Positions 51,703 to 59,601 of a DNA stretch of 64,000 nucleotides are shown here, piece by piece. The position numbers and the translations under genes were made by a program. Source of the stretch: CAZGAQ01 sp964523405 (GTDB taxonomy: Bacteria > Planctomycetota > Phycisphaerae > UBA1845 > Fen-1342); NCBI GenBank assembly GCA_964523405.1, contig CAZGAQ010000027.1, positions 1 through 64,000 of the forward strand, written 5' to 3'. Each line of letters starts with the position of its first letter. Position 1 is the first letter of the stretch. The notes under the pieces were generated by a model that worked only from the letters and a program-made list of their open reading frames with translations, did not search any database and was not told where the DNA came from.

Positions 51703-51977
51703 TCGTGCTGACGTTCGCACTGGTGCTGCGCCGCATGGGCGTGCTGCCGAAGCTCCTGCTCCTGATTGCCCGCCTGGGCGGCAACGTGACGTATGTCTCC
51801 GCGGCCGAGGGGCGGGCGAACCTCGTCGTCAGCGCTCCCAGCGCCGCGGCGCACCGTTTCGCGCCGCAGTTGCGACGGATCATTGACGTGGCGGAACTGA
51901 TTGAGCTGCGCATGGCGGAAGGTGCGGCCGGGACAACCCCGGTGGCCGCGCCGCGGGCCGCGCGCCGCCGAGCGTAA
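51699..51977 (+). CDS. Acetolactate synthase small (regulatory) subunit, short IlvM-like ACT protein
   Basis: A 92-residue protein: LVLRRMGVLPKLLLLIARLGGNVTYVSAAE, then LVVSAP and FAPQLRRIIDVAELIELR, an ACT domain. Its size matches IlvM (about 87 residues) rather than IlvH (about 160), so the C-terminal regulatory domain is missing. It probably activates IlvB and may give valine-insensitive enzyme. The ATG overlaps the ilvB stop (ATGA). The Arg/Ala-rich tail is not part of the domain. Located 24 nt before ilvC. Confidence 0.8.
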   Translation: MIVLTFALVLRRMGVLPKLLLLIARLGGNVTYVSAAEGRANLVVSAPSAAAHRFAPQLRRIIDVAELIELRMAEGAAGTTPVAAPRAARRRA

Positions 51978-52001
51978 ACCTCAAGGCCGGAGTGCCAGAC
52001 C

Positions 52002-53228
52002 ATGCAAGTGTATCGAGATACGGACGCGCAGCCGCAATGTCTGCGGAACAAGCGCATTGCCATCATCGGGTACGGTTCGCAAGGGCATGCCCACGCACTG
52101 AACCTGCGGGACAGCGGGTATGACGTGCGGATCGGGTTGCCGGAGACCAGTCGTTCACGCGCGGCGGCGCGGGAGGCCGGCTTTGACGTGTACGACGTGC
52201 CGACGGCCGTCGCGCAGGCCGACGTCGTCATGATCCTCATTCCGGACGAGCGGCAGGCGGAGACGTTTGCCCGGGAGATTGCACCCAACCTGCGGGCGGG
52301 GGCGTATCTGGCCTTTGCGCACGGCTTTTCGATTCATTTCGGGCGGATCGCGGCGCCGCCCGAGGTCAACGTGTTTCTCGTTGCTCCGAAGGGTCCCGGG
52401 CACCTGGTGCGCCGGCAATACACGGCCGGCAGCGGTGTGCCGTGTTTGATCGCCGTGCACCAGGACCCGGGGGGAGACACCCGCGCCGTGGCGCTGGCGT
52501 ACGCCGCGGGCATCGGCGGCGGGCGGGCCGCGATTCTCGAAACGACGTTCCGCGAGGAGACCGAGACCGACCTGTTCGGCGAGCAGGCCGTGCTGTGCGG
52601 CGGGCTGTCCGAGTTGCTGCGGAACGGCTTCGAAACGCTCGTGGCCGCGGGCTACGCGCCGGAGATGGCCTATTTCGAGTGCGTGCACGAAGTGAAGCTC
52701 ATCGTGGACCTGATCTACGAGCGCGGCCTGACGGGCATGCGGGCGTCGATCAGCAACACGGCCGAGTACGGCGACTACACACGCGGGCCGCGCGTGGTGG
52801 GGCCGCAGTCGCGGGCGGCGATGCAGGCGATCCTGGCAGAAATCCAATCCGGCGCATTTGCGGAGGAGTGGATGAGCGAGAGCGCGGCCGGGCAGCCGAA
52901 CATGCGGCGCTGGCGGGAGCAGGCAGCGGCGCATCCGGTGGAGCAGGTGGGGCAGCGTTTGCGGGCGCTGTTCCCGTGGCTGAGTGCCCCCAGCGCCGGG
53001 CCGGCGACGGCGCCGGAGAGCGTGCGAATGGCGGTGGCGGGCGACGAGCCGAGCCCGACCCGCCATCCCGGGTCGCCGGCGCGGCCGGCGAATCGCGTGG
53101 GCGCGCCGGTGGCGTCGGCGCACCGGCCGCCCGAGGGCGAAAGTGCGGATCGCGAATGGCCCGGCTTCGAGGACGCACCTAGTTGGTTCCGCGCCGTGCG
53201 GCGGAATCGGAACCTACGCGCGGACTAG
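52002..53228 (+). CDS. ilvC: Ketol-acid reductoisomerase with a C-terminal extension
   Basis: A 408-residue enzyme. The class I core (residues 1-328) has GYGSQGHAHALNLRDSG, LIPDERQAETF, VAPKGPGHLVRRQY, ETTFREETETDLFGEQAVLCGG and HEVKLIVDLIYE. It isomerises and reduces acetolactate with NADPH. The last 80 residues after LFPWLS are Pro/Ala/Arg-rich, then DREWPGFEDAPSWFRAV, and are not part of the fold. GGAG lies upstream of the ATG. leuA follows after 74 nt. Confidence 0.93.
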   Translation: MQVYRDTDAQPQCLRNKRIAIIGYGSQGHAHALNLRDSGYDVRIGLPETSRSRAAAREAGFDVYDVPTAVAQADVVMILIPDERQAETFAREIAPNLRAGAYLAFAHGFSIHFGRIAAPPEVNVFLVAPKGPGHLVRRQYTAGSGVPCLIAVHQDPGGDTRAVALAYAAGIGGGRAAILETTFREETETDLFGEQAVLCGGLSELLRNGFETLVAAGYAPEMAYFECVHEVKLIVDLIYERGLTGMRASISNTAEYGDYTRGPRVVGPQSRAAMQAILAEIQSGAFAEEWMSESAAGQPNMRRWREQAAAHPVEQVGQRLRALFPWLSAPSAGPATAPESVRMAVAGDEPSPTRHPGSPARPANRVGAPVASAHRPPEGESADREWPGFEDAPSWFRAVRRNRNLRAD

Positions 53229-53302
53229 TGGGGGCGCGTCCGCGTGAGACCGACAGGTTCCGATGAGCCGCCGCGCAGGGCGGCCCGTGACTGGGTGCAA
53301 CG

Positions 53303-54889
53303 ATGAGCGACTATGTACGCATCTTCGATACGACGCTCCGCGACGGTGAGCAATCGCCCGGAGCCACACTGGATACACAGGAGAAGGTAGAAATCGCGCG
53401 GCAGCTCGCGCGACTCGGCGTCGACATCATCGAGGCGGGCTTTCCGGCCGCCTCGCCGGGTGATTTGGATGCCGTGGCAAGGGTGGCGGCGGCGGTCGGT
53501 TCGGCAGACGGGCCGATCGTCGCCGGCCTGGCGCGCGCGACGGTGCGCGACATCGACGCGTGCTGGGCCGCCGTGCAGCGCGCCGCCAAGCCGCGCATAC
53601 ACACGTTCATCGCGACGTCGGACATTCACCTGCAGCATAAGCTGCGGATGACCCGGGAGCAGGTGCTCGCGCAGACCCGCGAGATGGTGGCGTACGCGCG
53701 GCAGCTCTGCGCGGACGTCGAGTTCAGCCCGGAGGACGGCAGCCGCTCCGATCCGGACTTCCTCGTGCAGGTGTTGACGGCGGCGGTCGCGGCCGGCGCG
53801 ACGACCCTGAATATCCCCGATACGGTGGGGTATACCACGCCCGCCGAGTTCGGCAGCCTGATCACCCGCATTCGCCGCGACGTGCCCGGCATCGAGAACT
53901 GCACCATCTCCGTACACTGCCACGACGATCTCGGACTGGCCGTCGCGAACACGCTGGCGGGCGTCGAGGCCGGCGCGCGGCAGGTGGAAGTCACCATCAA
54001 CGGCATCGGCGAGCGGGCCGGCAACGCCGCGCTCGAGGAAATCGTGATGGCGCTGCACACGCGCCCGACGCGGTACGGCTTGCGCACCGGCATCGACACG
54101 ACGCAGCTCACGCGCTCCAGCCAACTGGTGGCGGCGCGCACAGGGCTGTCGGTCGCGCCGAACAAGGCGGTCATCGGGGCGAACGCCTTCGCGCACGAGG
54201 CCGGCATCCACCAGGACGGCGTGCTGAAGAATCACCTGACCTACGAGATCATGCGGCCGGAGACGGTTGGGCTGGCGCAGAACCGCCTGGTGCTGGGCAA
54301 GCACTCGGGGCGCCACGCGTTCCGCAGGCACCTGGAAGAGCTGGGCTACACGCACCTCGACGCGGACGCGATCGGGCAGGCGTTCGAGCGCTTCAAGCAG
54401 CTCGCGGATCAGAAGAAGACGGTGACGGACGCCGACCTGGCCGCGTTGGTGGCGGACGAAGTCTACCAGCCGCCGGAGGTGTTCGTGCTGCACGGCGTGC
54501 ACGTGTCGTGCGGGCGGCCGGCGATTCCGACGGCGAGCGTGACGCTGACCGGCCCGGACGGCGAGTTCCGCACCGGTGCGGCCATCGGCAACGGTCCGGT
54601 CGACGCGGTGTTCTCCGCGATCAACAAGCTCGTGCCGACGGGCGTGGAGCTGGAGGAGTACGCGGTACACGCCGTCAGCGGCGGCGTCAACGCCCTGGGC
54701 GAAGTCACCGTGCGCGTACGCAGCGGCGAACCGACGTCGCGGGTGTACACCGGACACGGGGCGGATACGGACATTCTGGTGGCCAGCGCGCGGGCGTACC
54801 TGGCGGCGGTGAACAAAGTCGTGCGGGCGACCGGCACACCGGCGCCGGCGCCCGCGGCGGAAGCGGCGGAGGCGGGCGTACCGGCATGA
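53303..54889 (+). CDS. leuA: 2-isopropylmalate synthase
   Basis: A 528-residue enzyme. The barrel begins with FDTTLRDGEQSPGATLD. The metal and acid motifs are HCHDDLGLAVANTLAGVEAGA and TINGIGERAGNA, with KHSGRHAF later. The C-terminal LeuA regulatory domain contains VSGGVNALGEVTVRV. It condenses acetyl-CoA and 2-ketoisovalerate for leucine. Feedback by leucine is expected through the last domain. The stop overlaps leuC (ATGA). Confidence 0.94.
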   Translation: MSDYVRIFDTTLRDGEQSPGATLDTQEKVEIARQLARLGVDIIEAGFPAASPGDLDAVARVAAAVGSADGPIVAGLARATVRDIDACWAAVQRAAKPRIHTFIATSDIHLQHKLRMTREQVLAQTREMVAYARQLCADVEFSPEDGSRSDPDFLVQVLTAAVAAGATTLNIPDTVGYTTPAEFGSLITRIRRDVPGIENCTISVHCHDDLGLAVANTLAGVEAGARQVEVTINGIGERAGNAALEEIVMALHTRPTRYGLRTGIDTTQLTRSSQLVAARTGLSVAPNKAVIGANAFAHEAGIHQDGVLKNHLTYEIMRPETVGLAQNRLVLGKHSGRHAFRRHLEELGYTHLDADAIGQAFERFKQLADQKKTVTDADLAALVADEVYQPPEVFVLHGVHVSCGRPAIPTASVTLTGPDGEFRTGAAIGNGPVDAVFSAINKLVPTGVELEEYAVHAVSGGVNALGEVTVRVRSGEPTSRVYTGHGADTDILVASARAYLAAVNKVVRATGTPAPAPAAEAAEAGVPA

Positions 54890-56259
54890 CGATGACGTTG
54901 ACGGAGAAGCTGCTGGCGCGGGCGGCGGGCAAGGCGCGCGTGGAGCCGGGGGAGACCGTGTTGGCGCGCGTGGATGTGCTGATGACGCACGACGTGTGCG
55001 GTCCGGGCACGATCGGCGTGTTCCAGCGGGAGTTCGGCGCCGACGCCCGGGTGTGGGACCGCGAGCGCGTCGTGATCATCCCCGATCACTACATCTTCAC
55101 GACCGAGCAGCGTGCCAACCGCAACGTCGACCTGCTGCGTGAGTTCGTGAAGGCCCAGAACATCCGCTACTTCTACGACGTGGTCTCCGACGCGCCGGCG
55201 TGGACATTTGATCCGGCGCGCGGCCCGTTGGCGGTGCAGCACGGCCCGCAATATGCCGGCGTGTGCCACATCGCGCTGCCGGAGAAGGGCCACACCTGGC
55301 CCGGCGAGATCCTCGTCGGCACCGATTCGCACACCTGCACCGCGGGCGCGTTCGGCGAGTTTGCCACCGGGATCGGCAACACGGACGCGGCCTTCGTGCT
55401 GGGCACGGGCAAGATTCTGCTGCGCGTGCCGGCCACGATCCGTTGCGTGCTGGACGGCGATCTGCCGCCGGGCGTGATGGCGAAGGACGTGATTCTGCAC
55501 TTGATCGGTGAACTGGGCTTCGATGGGGCGACCTACCGCGCACTGGAGTTCAGCGGCTCCGGCGTCGGCGGGTTGTCCATCGAGGACCGCATGACGATGG
55601 CCAACATGGCGATCGAATGCGGGGCCAAGAACGGCGTGTTTCCGGTCGACGACGCGACACGCGCGTACGTGGCCGCCCGCGGGCGCGAGAACGGGACCAC
55701 GCGCCCGTACGAAATCTGCACGGTCGACCCCGGGGCTGCGTACGAGACGGAGCTCCGGGTCGACCTGCGCAAGCTGGAGCCGACCGTGGCGCTGCACCCC
55801 GATCCCGGCCGTCGCGTGCGGGCCCGGGACTGCAGCGACATCAAGCTCGACCGCGCGTACGTCGGTTCGTGTACCGGCGGCAAGCTCAGCGACTTTCTGG
55901 CGTTTGCCCGGGTGGTCCACGGCCGGCGCGTCGCGATCGATACGTTCGGCGTGCCCGCCACGCCGCACATCGTCCGCGAGCTGCAGCGCACTCCGCTCAA
56001 TGGAGGAACGGTGTGGGACGTATTGCTGGCCGCCGGGGTGCGCATGACCGCCAACCCGGGTTGTGCCGCGTGCCTCGGCGGGCCGGTGGACACGTTCGGA
56101 CGCATGAACCAGCCGCTGCACTGCATCAGCACGACGAACCGCAACTTCCCCGGACGCATGGGGCACGCCGACAGCCGCGTGTACCTGGCGAGCCCGTACA
56201 CCGTGGCGGCATCGGCGGTGGCGGGGCGGATCGTCGATCCGCGCGACTATTTGCACTAG
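54886..56259 (+). CDS. leuC: 3-isopropylmalate dehydratase large subunit
   Basis: A 457-residue aconitase-family protein with the motifs VGTDSHTCTAGAFGEFATGIGNTD and NPGCAACLGG. The three Fe-S ligands are in TDSHTCT, NPGC and CAAC. AYVGSCTGGKLSD is also typical. With LeuD it isomerises isopropylmalate. Its length is closer to archaeal/thermophilic forms (about 420) than to E. coli LeuC (466), although it lies between them. The ATG overlaps the leuA stop. leuD follows after 23 nt. Confidence 0.93.
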   Translation: MTMTLTEKLLARAAGKARVEPGETVLARVDVLMTHDVCGPGTIGVFQREFGADARVWDRERVVIIPDHYIFTTEQRANRNVDLLREFVKAQNIRYFYDVVSDAPAWTFDPARGPLAVQHGPQYAGVCHIALPEKGHTWPGEILVGTDSHTCTAGAFGEFATGIGNTDAAFVLGTGKILLRVPATIRCVLDGDLPPGVMAKDVILHLIGELGFDGATYRALEFSGSGVGGLSIEDRMTMANMAIECGAKNGVFPVDDATRAYVAARGRENGTTRPYEICTVDPGAAYETELRVDLRKLEPTVALHPDPGRRVRARDCSDIKLDRAYVGSCTGGKLSDFLAFARVVHGRRVAIDTFGVPATPHIVRELQRTPLNGGTVWDVLLAAGVRMTANPGCAACLGGPVDTFGRMNQPLHCISTTNRNFPGRMGHADSRVYLASPYTVAASAVAGRIVDPRDYLH

Positions 56260-56282
56260 ACCGCGAGCAGAGGAGACCGCGC

Positions 56283-56840
56283 ATGGCAACCACCTTGAAA
56301 GGCCGGATTTACGTGGTCGGCGACAACATCGACACCGACCAGATCATCCCTGCGCAGCACCTCGCGCTCGTACCGACTATTCCGGACGAATACCGCCGGC
56401 TCGGCAGCTACGCCCTCAGCGGGCTGCCCGTGGCCGCGTACCCCGAGCGCCTGGTGGCGGAGGAGGCCGAGGCGCCCCGTTTCACGTTCGTCGTGGCGGG
56501 GCGCAACTTCGGCTGCGGCTCGTCGCGCGAGCATGCCCCGATCGCCCTGGGCGCGGCGGGCGTGCGCGCGGTCATTGCCGAGTCCTTCGCGCGTATTTTC
56601 TTCCGCAACTGCCTGGCGACGGGCGAGCTCTATCCGCTCGAATCGCCGGCGCGACTGTGCGAACGCGTGCGCACCGGTGAGGAGGCGCTGGTGGAGATGG
56701 AGGCCGGGACGCTGACGTGCGGCGGCACGGTATACCCCTTGCGGCCGAGCGGCGAGGCTGGGCGCGTGGTGGCCGCGGGCGGGCTGTTCGCCTATGCCCG
56801 GCAGACGGGTTTGGTGCCTCAGCGCAGCGGTGCGGCATGA
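56283..56840 (+). CDS. leuD: 3-isopropylmalate dehydratase small subunit
   Basis: A 185-residue swivelling-domain protein. It has GDNIDTDQIIPAQHL, then AGRNFGCGSSREHAPIALGAAGVRAVIAESFARIFFRN. It completes the LeuCD dehydratase. GAGGAG precedes the ATG at 56283. The stop overlaps the cimA start (ATGA). Confidence 0.94.
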   Translation: MATTLKGRIYVVGDNIDTDQIIPAQHLALVPTIPDEYRRLGSYALSGLPVAAYPERLVAEEAEAPRFTFVVAGRNFGCGSSREHAPIALGAAGVRAVIAESFARIFFRNCLATGELYPLESPARLCERVRTGEEALVEMEAGTLTCGGTVYPLRPSGEAGRVVAAGGLFAYARQTGLVPQRSGAA

Positions 56841-58420
56841 TCACGCTCTATGACACCACGCTACGCGACGGAACGCAGAGCGAGGGCGTCAGCCTGACCC
56901 TGCAAGACAAGCTCCGCCTGACGACGCTGCTCGACGACTTTGGCGTGCACGTGATCGAGGGCGGCTGGCCGGGCTCCAACCCGAAGGACGCGGAGTATTT
57001 CGCGCAGGTTCACCGTTTGCCCCTGCGGCATGCAAAGATCGCGGCCTTCGGCAGCACCTGTCGCGTCGGCTTGCAGCCCGAGCAGGACCCGCAGTTGCGG
57101 GCGCTCGTTGCGGCCCAGACGCCCATCGTCACGATCTTCGGCAAGTCCTCCGCGCGGCAGGTCACGCACGTGCTGCGGACAACGCTGCCGGAGAATCTGC
57201 GGCTGATTGAAGAGAGCGTGCGCTTTCTGAAGCAACACGTGCCCACCGTCGTCTTTGACGCGGAGCACTTCTTCGACGGCTATCAGCGCTGGCCGGCGTA
57301 CTCGATCGCCTGCCTGCGGGCGGCCGTGCAGGGCGGCGCCGACGTCGTCGTGCTGTGTGACACGAACGGCGGCATGTTGCCGTGGCAGGTCGCGGACGTG
57401 CTGGCCGTCGTCCGCACCGACGTCAACGGGCCCCTCGGGATTCACGCCCACAACGACAGCGGCTGCGCCGTGGCGAACACGCTGGCGGCCGTGCGGGCGG
57501 GGTGCACACAGGTGCAGGGCACGATCAACGGGCTCGGCGAACGTTGCGGCAACGCCGACCTGATCCCGGTGATTGCCGGGCTAGAGTTGAAGCTGCAGCA
57601 ACGGGTCCTGCCCGAAGGCCGGCTGCCGCGGCTCACCGAAGTGGCGCGCTGCGTGGCGGAGATCGTGAACGTGGCGCCGCGCGGCGAAGCCCCCTACGTC
57701 GGCCGCAGTGCTTTCGCGCACAAGGCCGGTGTGCATGCGGCGGCGGTGCGGCGCGAGGCGAGTGCGTACGAGCACGTGGCGCCGGAGCGTGTCGGCAACA
57801 CGCGGCGGGTGCTGGTGTCCGAGCTGTCGGGCCGCGGCAACCTGACCAGCAAGATCGGCCAGTTCGGGCTTGATGCCGGTGACGCGGACGCGGGTGCCGT
57901 GCTGTCGCAGATCAAAGAATTGGAGCACCAGGGCTTTGCGTTCGAGGCGGCTGAAGCGTCGGTCGAGTTGATGCTCCGCCGGCAGCGACCGGACTACCGC
58001 TCGTTCTTCGAGCTGATCGACTTTCTGGTCGTCGTGGAGCATCGCACCGGCCGCGGGCATCTCGCCGAGGCGAACGTGAAGCTGCGCATCGGCGAGGCAA
58101 TCTTGCACACGGCCGCGGAAGGCGTCGGTCCGGTGGGGGCGCTGGACAGCGCGCTACGGAAGGCCCTGGTGTCGACGTATCCGGAGATCGAGCGGTTTCG
58201 GCTCGTGGACTACAAGGTGCGCATTCTCGACGGGACGAGCGCGACGCAGGCCCTGACGCGCGTGCTCATCGACACGAGCGACGGACAGGCAACCTGGACG
58301 ACGGTCGGCGCGTCGCGCAACATCATTGAGGCGAGTTGGCAGGCCCTGTTCGACGGCATCGAGTACGGACTCCTGCGCGCCAGCGGCCAGATGGCCAACG
58401 CACCCGGCGAGGCAGCCTGA
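56837..58420 (+). CDS. cimA: (R)-citramalate synthase
   Basis: A 527-residue LeuA-family enzyme. It opens LYDTTLRDGTQSEGVSLT and continues with IEGGWPGSNPKD (typical of the citramalate group where LeuA has EAGFPAAS), IHAHNDSGCAVANTLAAVRAG and INGLGERCGNADL. It condenses pyruvate and acetyl-CoA to citramalate, which LeuCD/LeuB turn into 2-ketobutyrate. This gives isoleucine without threonine deaminase. It is inserted between leuD and leuB, with 4-nt coupling to leuD. LeuA-like function is possible but leuA is already present. Confidence 0.88.
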   Translation: MITLYDTTLRDGTQSEGVSLTLQDKLRLTTLLDDFGVHVIEGGWPGSNPKDAEYFAQVHRLPLRHAKIAAFGSTCRVGLQPEQDPQLRALVAAQTPIVTIFGKSSARQVTHVLRTTLPENLRLIEESVRFLKQHVPTVVFDAEHFFDGYQRWPAYSIACLRAAVQGGADVVVLCDTNGGMLPWQVADVLAVVRTDVNGPLGIHAHNDSGCAVANTLAAVRAGCTQVQGTINGLGERCGNADLIPVIAGLELKLQQRVLPEGRLPRLTEVARCVAEIVNVAPRGEAPYVGRSAFAHKAGVHAAAVRREASAYEHVAPERVGNTRRVLVSELSGRGNLTSKIGQFGLDAGDADAGAVLSQIKELEHQGFAFEAAEASVELMLRRQRPDYRSFFELIDFLVVVEHRTGRGHLAEANVKLRIGEAILHTAAEGVGPVGALDSALRKALVSTYPEIERFRLVDYKVRILDGTSATQALTRVLIDTSDGQATWTTVGASRNIIEASWQALFDGIEYGLLRASGQMANAPGEAA

Positions 58421-58479
58421 GTGGTCCGCGTTGATCGGCGAACGCATGTAGTCTAGCGACGGAGGCAGCGAGCGAACTC

Positions 58480-59601
58480 GTGACGACCCCTTATACGGAA
58501 GCGCGGATTGCGTTGTTGCCGGGCGACGGCATCGGCCCTGAGGTTGTGTCCGAGGCCGTGTGTGTGCTGCGCGCCGTGGCCCGGCGCGCCGGAACGACGC
58601 TCGATTTTGTCGAGGAGTTGATCGGCGGGACGGCAATCGACGAATGCGGCGATCCGCTGCCGCCAGCGACCCTGGCCGCCTGTCGCAGTGCGCAGGCCGT
58701 GCTGCTCGGCGCGGTCGGCGGCCCGAAGTGGGACAATCCCGCGGCGCCCGTGCGTCCGGAGCAGGGGCTGCTCAAGCTGCGGAAGGAACTGGGGGTGTTC
58801 GCGAATCTGCGCCCGGTGCGGCCGCATCCGGCGCTCAGCGCGCAGGCTCCGGTACGGGCGGAACTGCTCAGTGGCGTGGACATTCTGGTCGTACGTGAAT
58901 TGACCGGCGGGCTGTACTTCGGACCGCGGACGCGCGAACCGCACCCGAGTGGCGAGAAGGTCTGCGACACGCTGGTCTACACGACAGGCGAAATCGAACG
59001 CATCGTCCGGCTCGCCGCCCGCATGGCCCGCGCGCGGCGCGGCCGGCTGACGAGTGTCGACAAGGCGAATGTGCTCGAATCGTCGCGGCTGTGGCGCGCG
59101 ACGGCGAAACGCGTGGTGGAGGCCGAGTTCCCCGACGTACGGCTCGACCACCAGTTGGTCGATTCAACCGCGATGGCGCTGATTCGCCGGCCCGCGGACT
59201 TCGACGTGATCGTCACGGAAAACATGTTCGGCGATATTCTGTCCGACGAAGCCGGCGTGCTCGTCGGCTCACTGGGGCTGTTGCCGTCGGCCTCCCTTAG
59301 CGGTGACGGTCCCGGACTCTACGAACCGATCCACGGCTCGGCACCGGACATCGCCGGGCGCGGCATCGCCAATCCGATCGGGACGATTCTGAGCACAGCC
59401 ATGCTGTGCCGCGAATCGCTCGGTTGGACGGCGGCGGCCACGTGGATTGAGGCGGCGGTCGCGCGGGTGCTCGACGAAGGCGCGCGGACCGCCGACATTG
59501 CGGCGCCCGGACAGGCCGCCCTGAGCACCACGGAGATGGGTACGCGGGTGGCCGAGGTAGCCGCGCGGATCGACCTGCCCGCCGCGGCGGAGGTGCCCTG
59601 A
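58480..59601 (+). CDS. leuB: 3-isopropylmalate dehydrogenase
   Basis: A 373-residue enzyme with LLPGDGIGPEVVSEAV, GGPKWDN, VRELTGGLYFGPR (catalytic Tyr), TSVDKANVLESSRLWR (catalytic Lys) and TENMFGDILSDEAGVLVGSLGLLPSA (Mg-binding Asp). It oxidises and decarboxylates isopropylmalate with NAD. The GTG at 58480 follows GGAGG at 58461-58465. It serves both the leucine and the citramalate routes. ilvD starts 1 nt into its stop (TGATG). Confidence 0.94.
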   Translation: MTTPYTEARIALLPGDGIGPEVVSEAVCVLRAVARRAGTTLDFVEELIGGTAIDECGDPLPPATLAACRSAQAVLLGAVGGPKWDNPAAPVRPEQGLLKLRKELGVFANLRPVRPHPALSAQAPVRAELLSGVDILVVRELTGGLYFGPRTREPHPSGEKVCDTLVYTTGEIERIVRLAARMARARRGRLTSVDKANVLESSRLWRATAKRVVEAEFPDVRLDHQLVDSTAMALIRRPADFDVIVTENMFGDILSDEAGVLVGSLGLLPSASLSGDGPGLYEPIHGSAPDIAGRGIANPIGTILSTAMLCRESLGWTAAATWIEAAVARVLDEGARTADIAAPGQAALSTTEMGTRVAEVAARIDLPAAAEVP

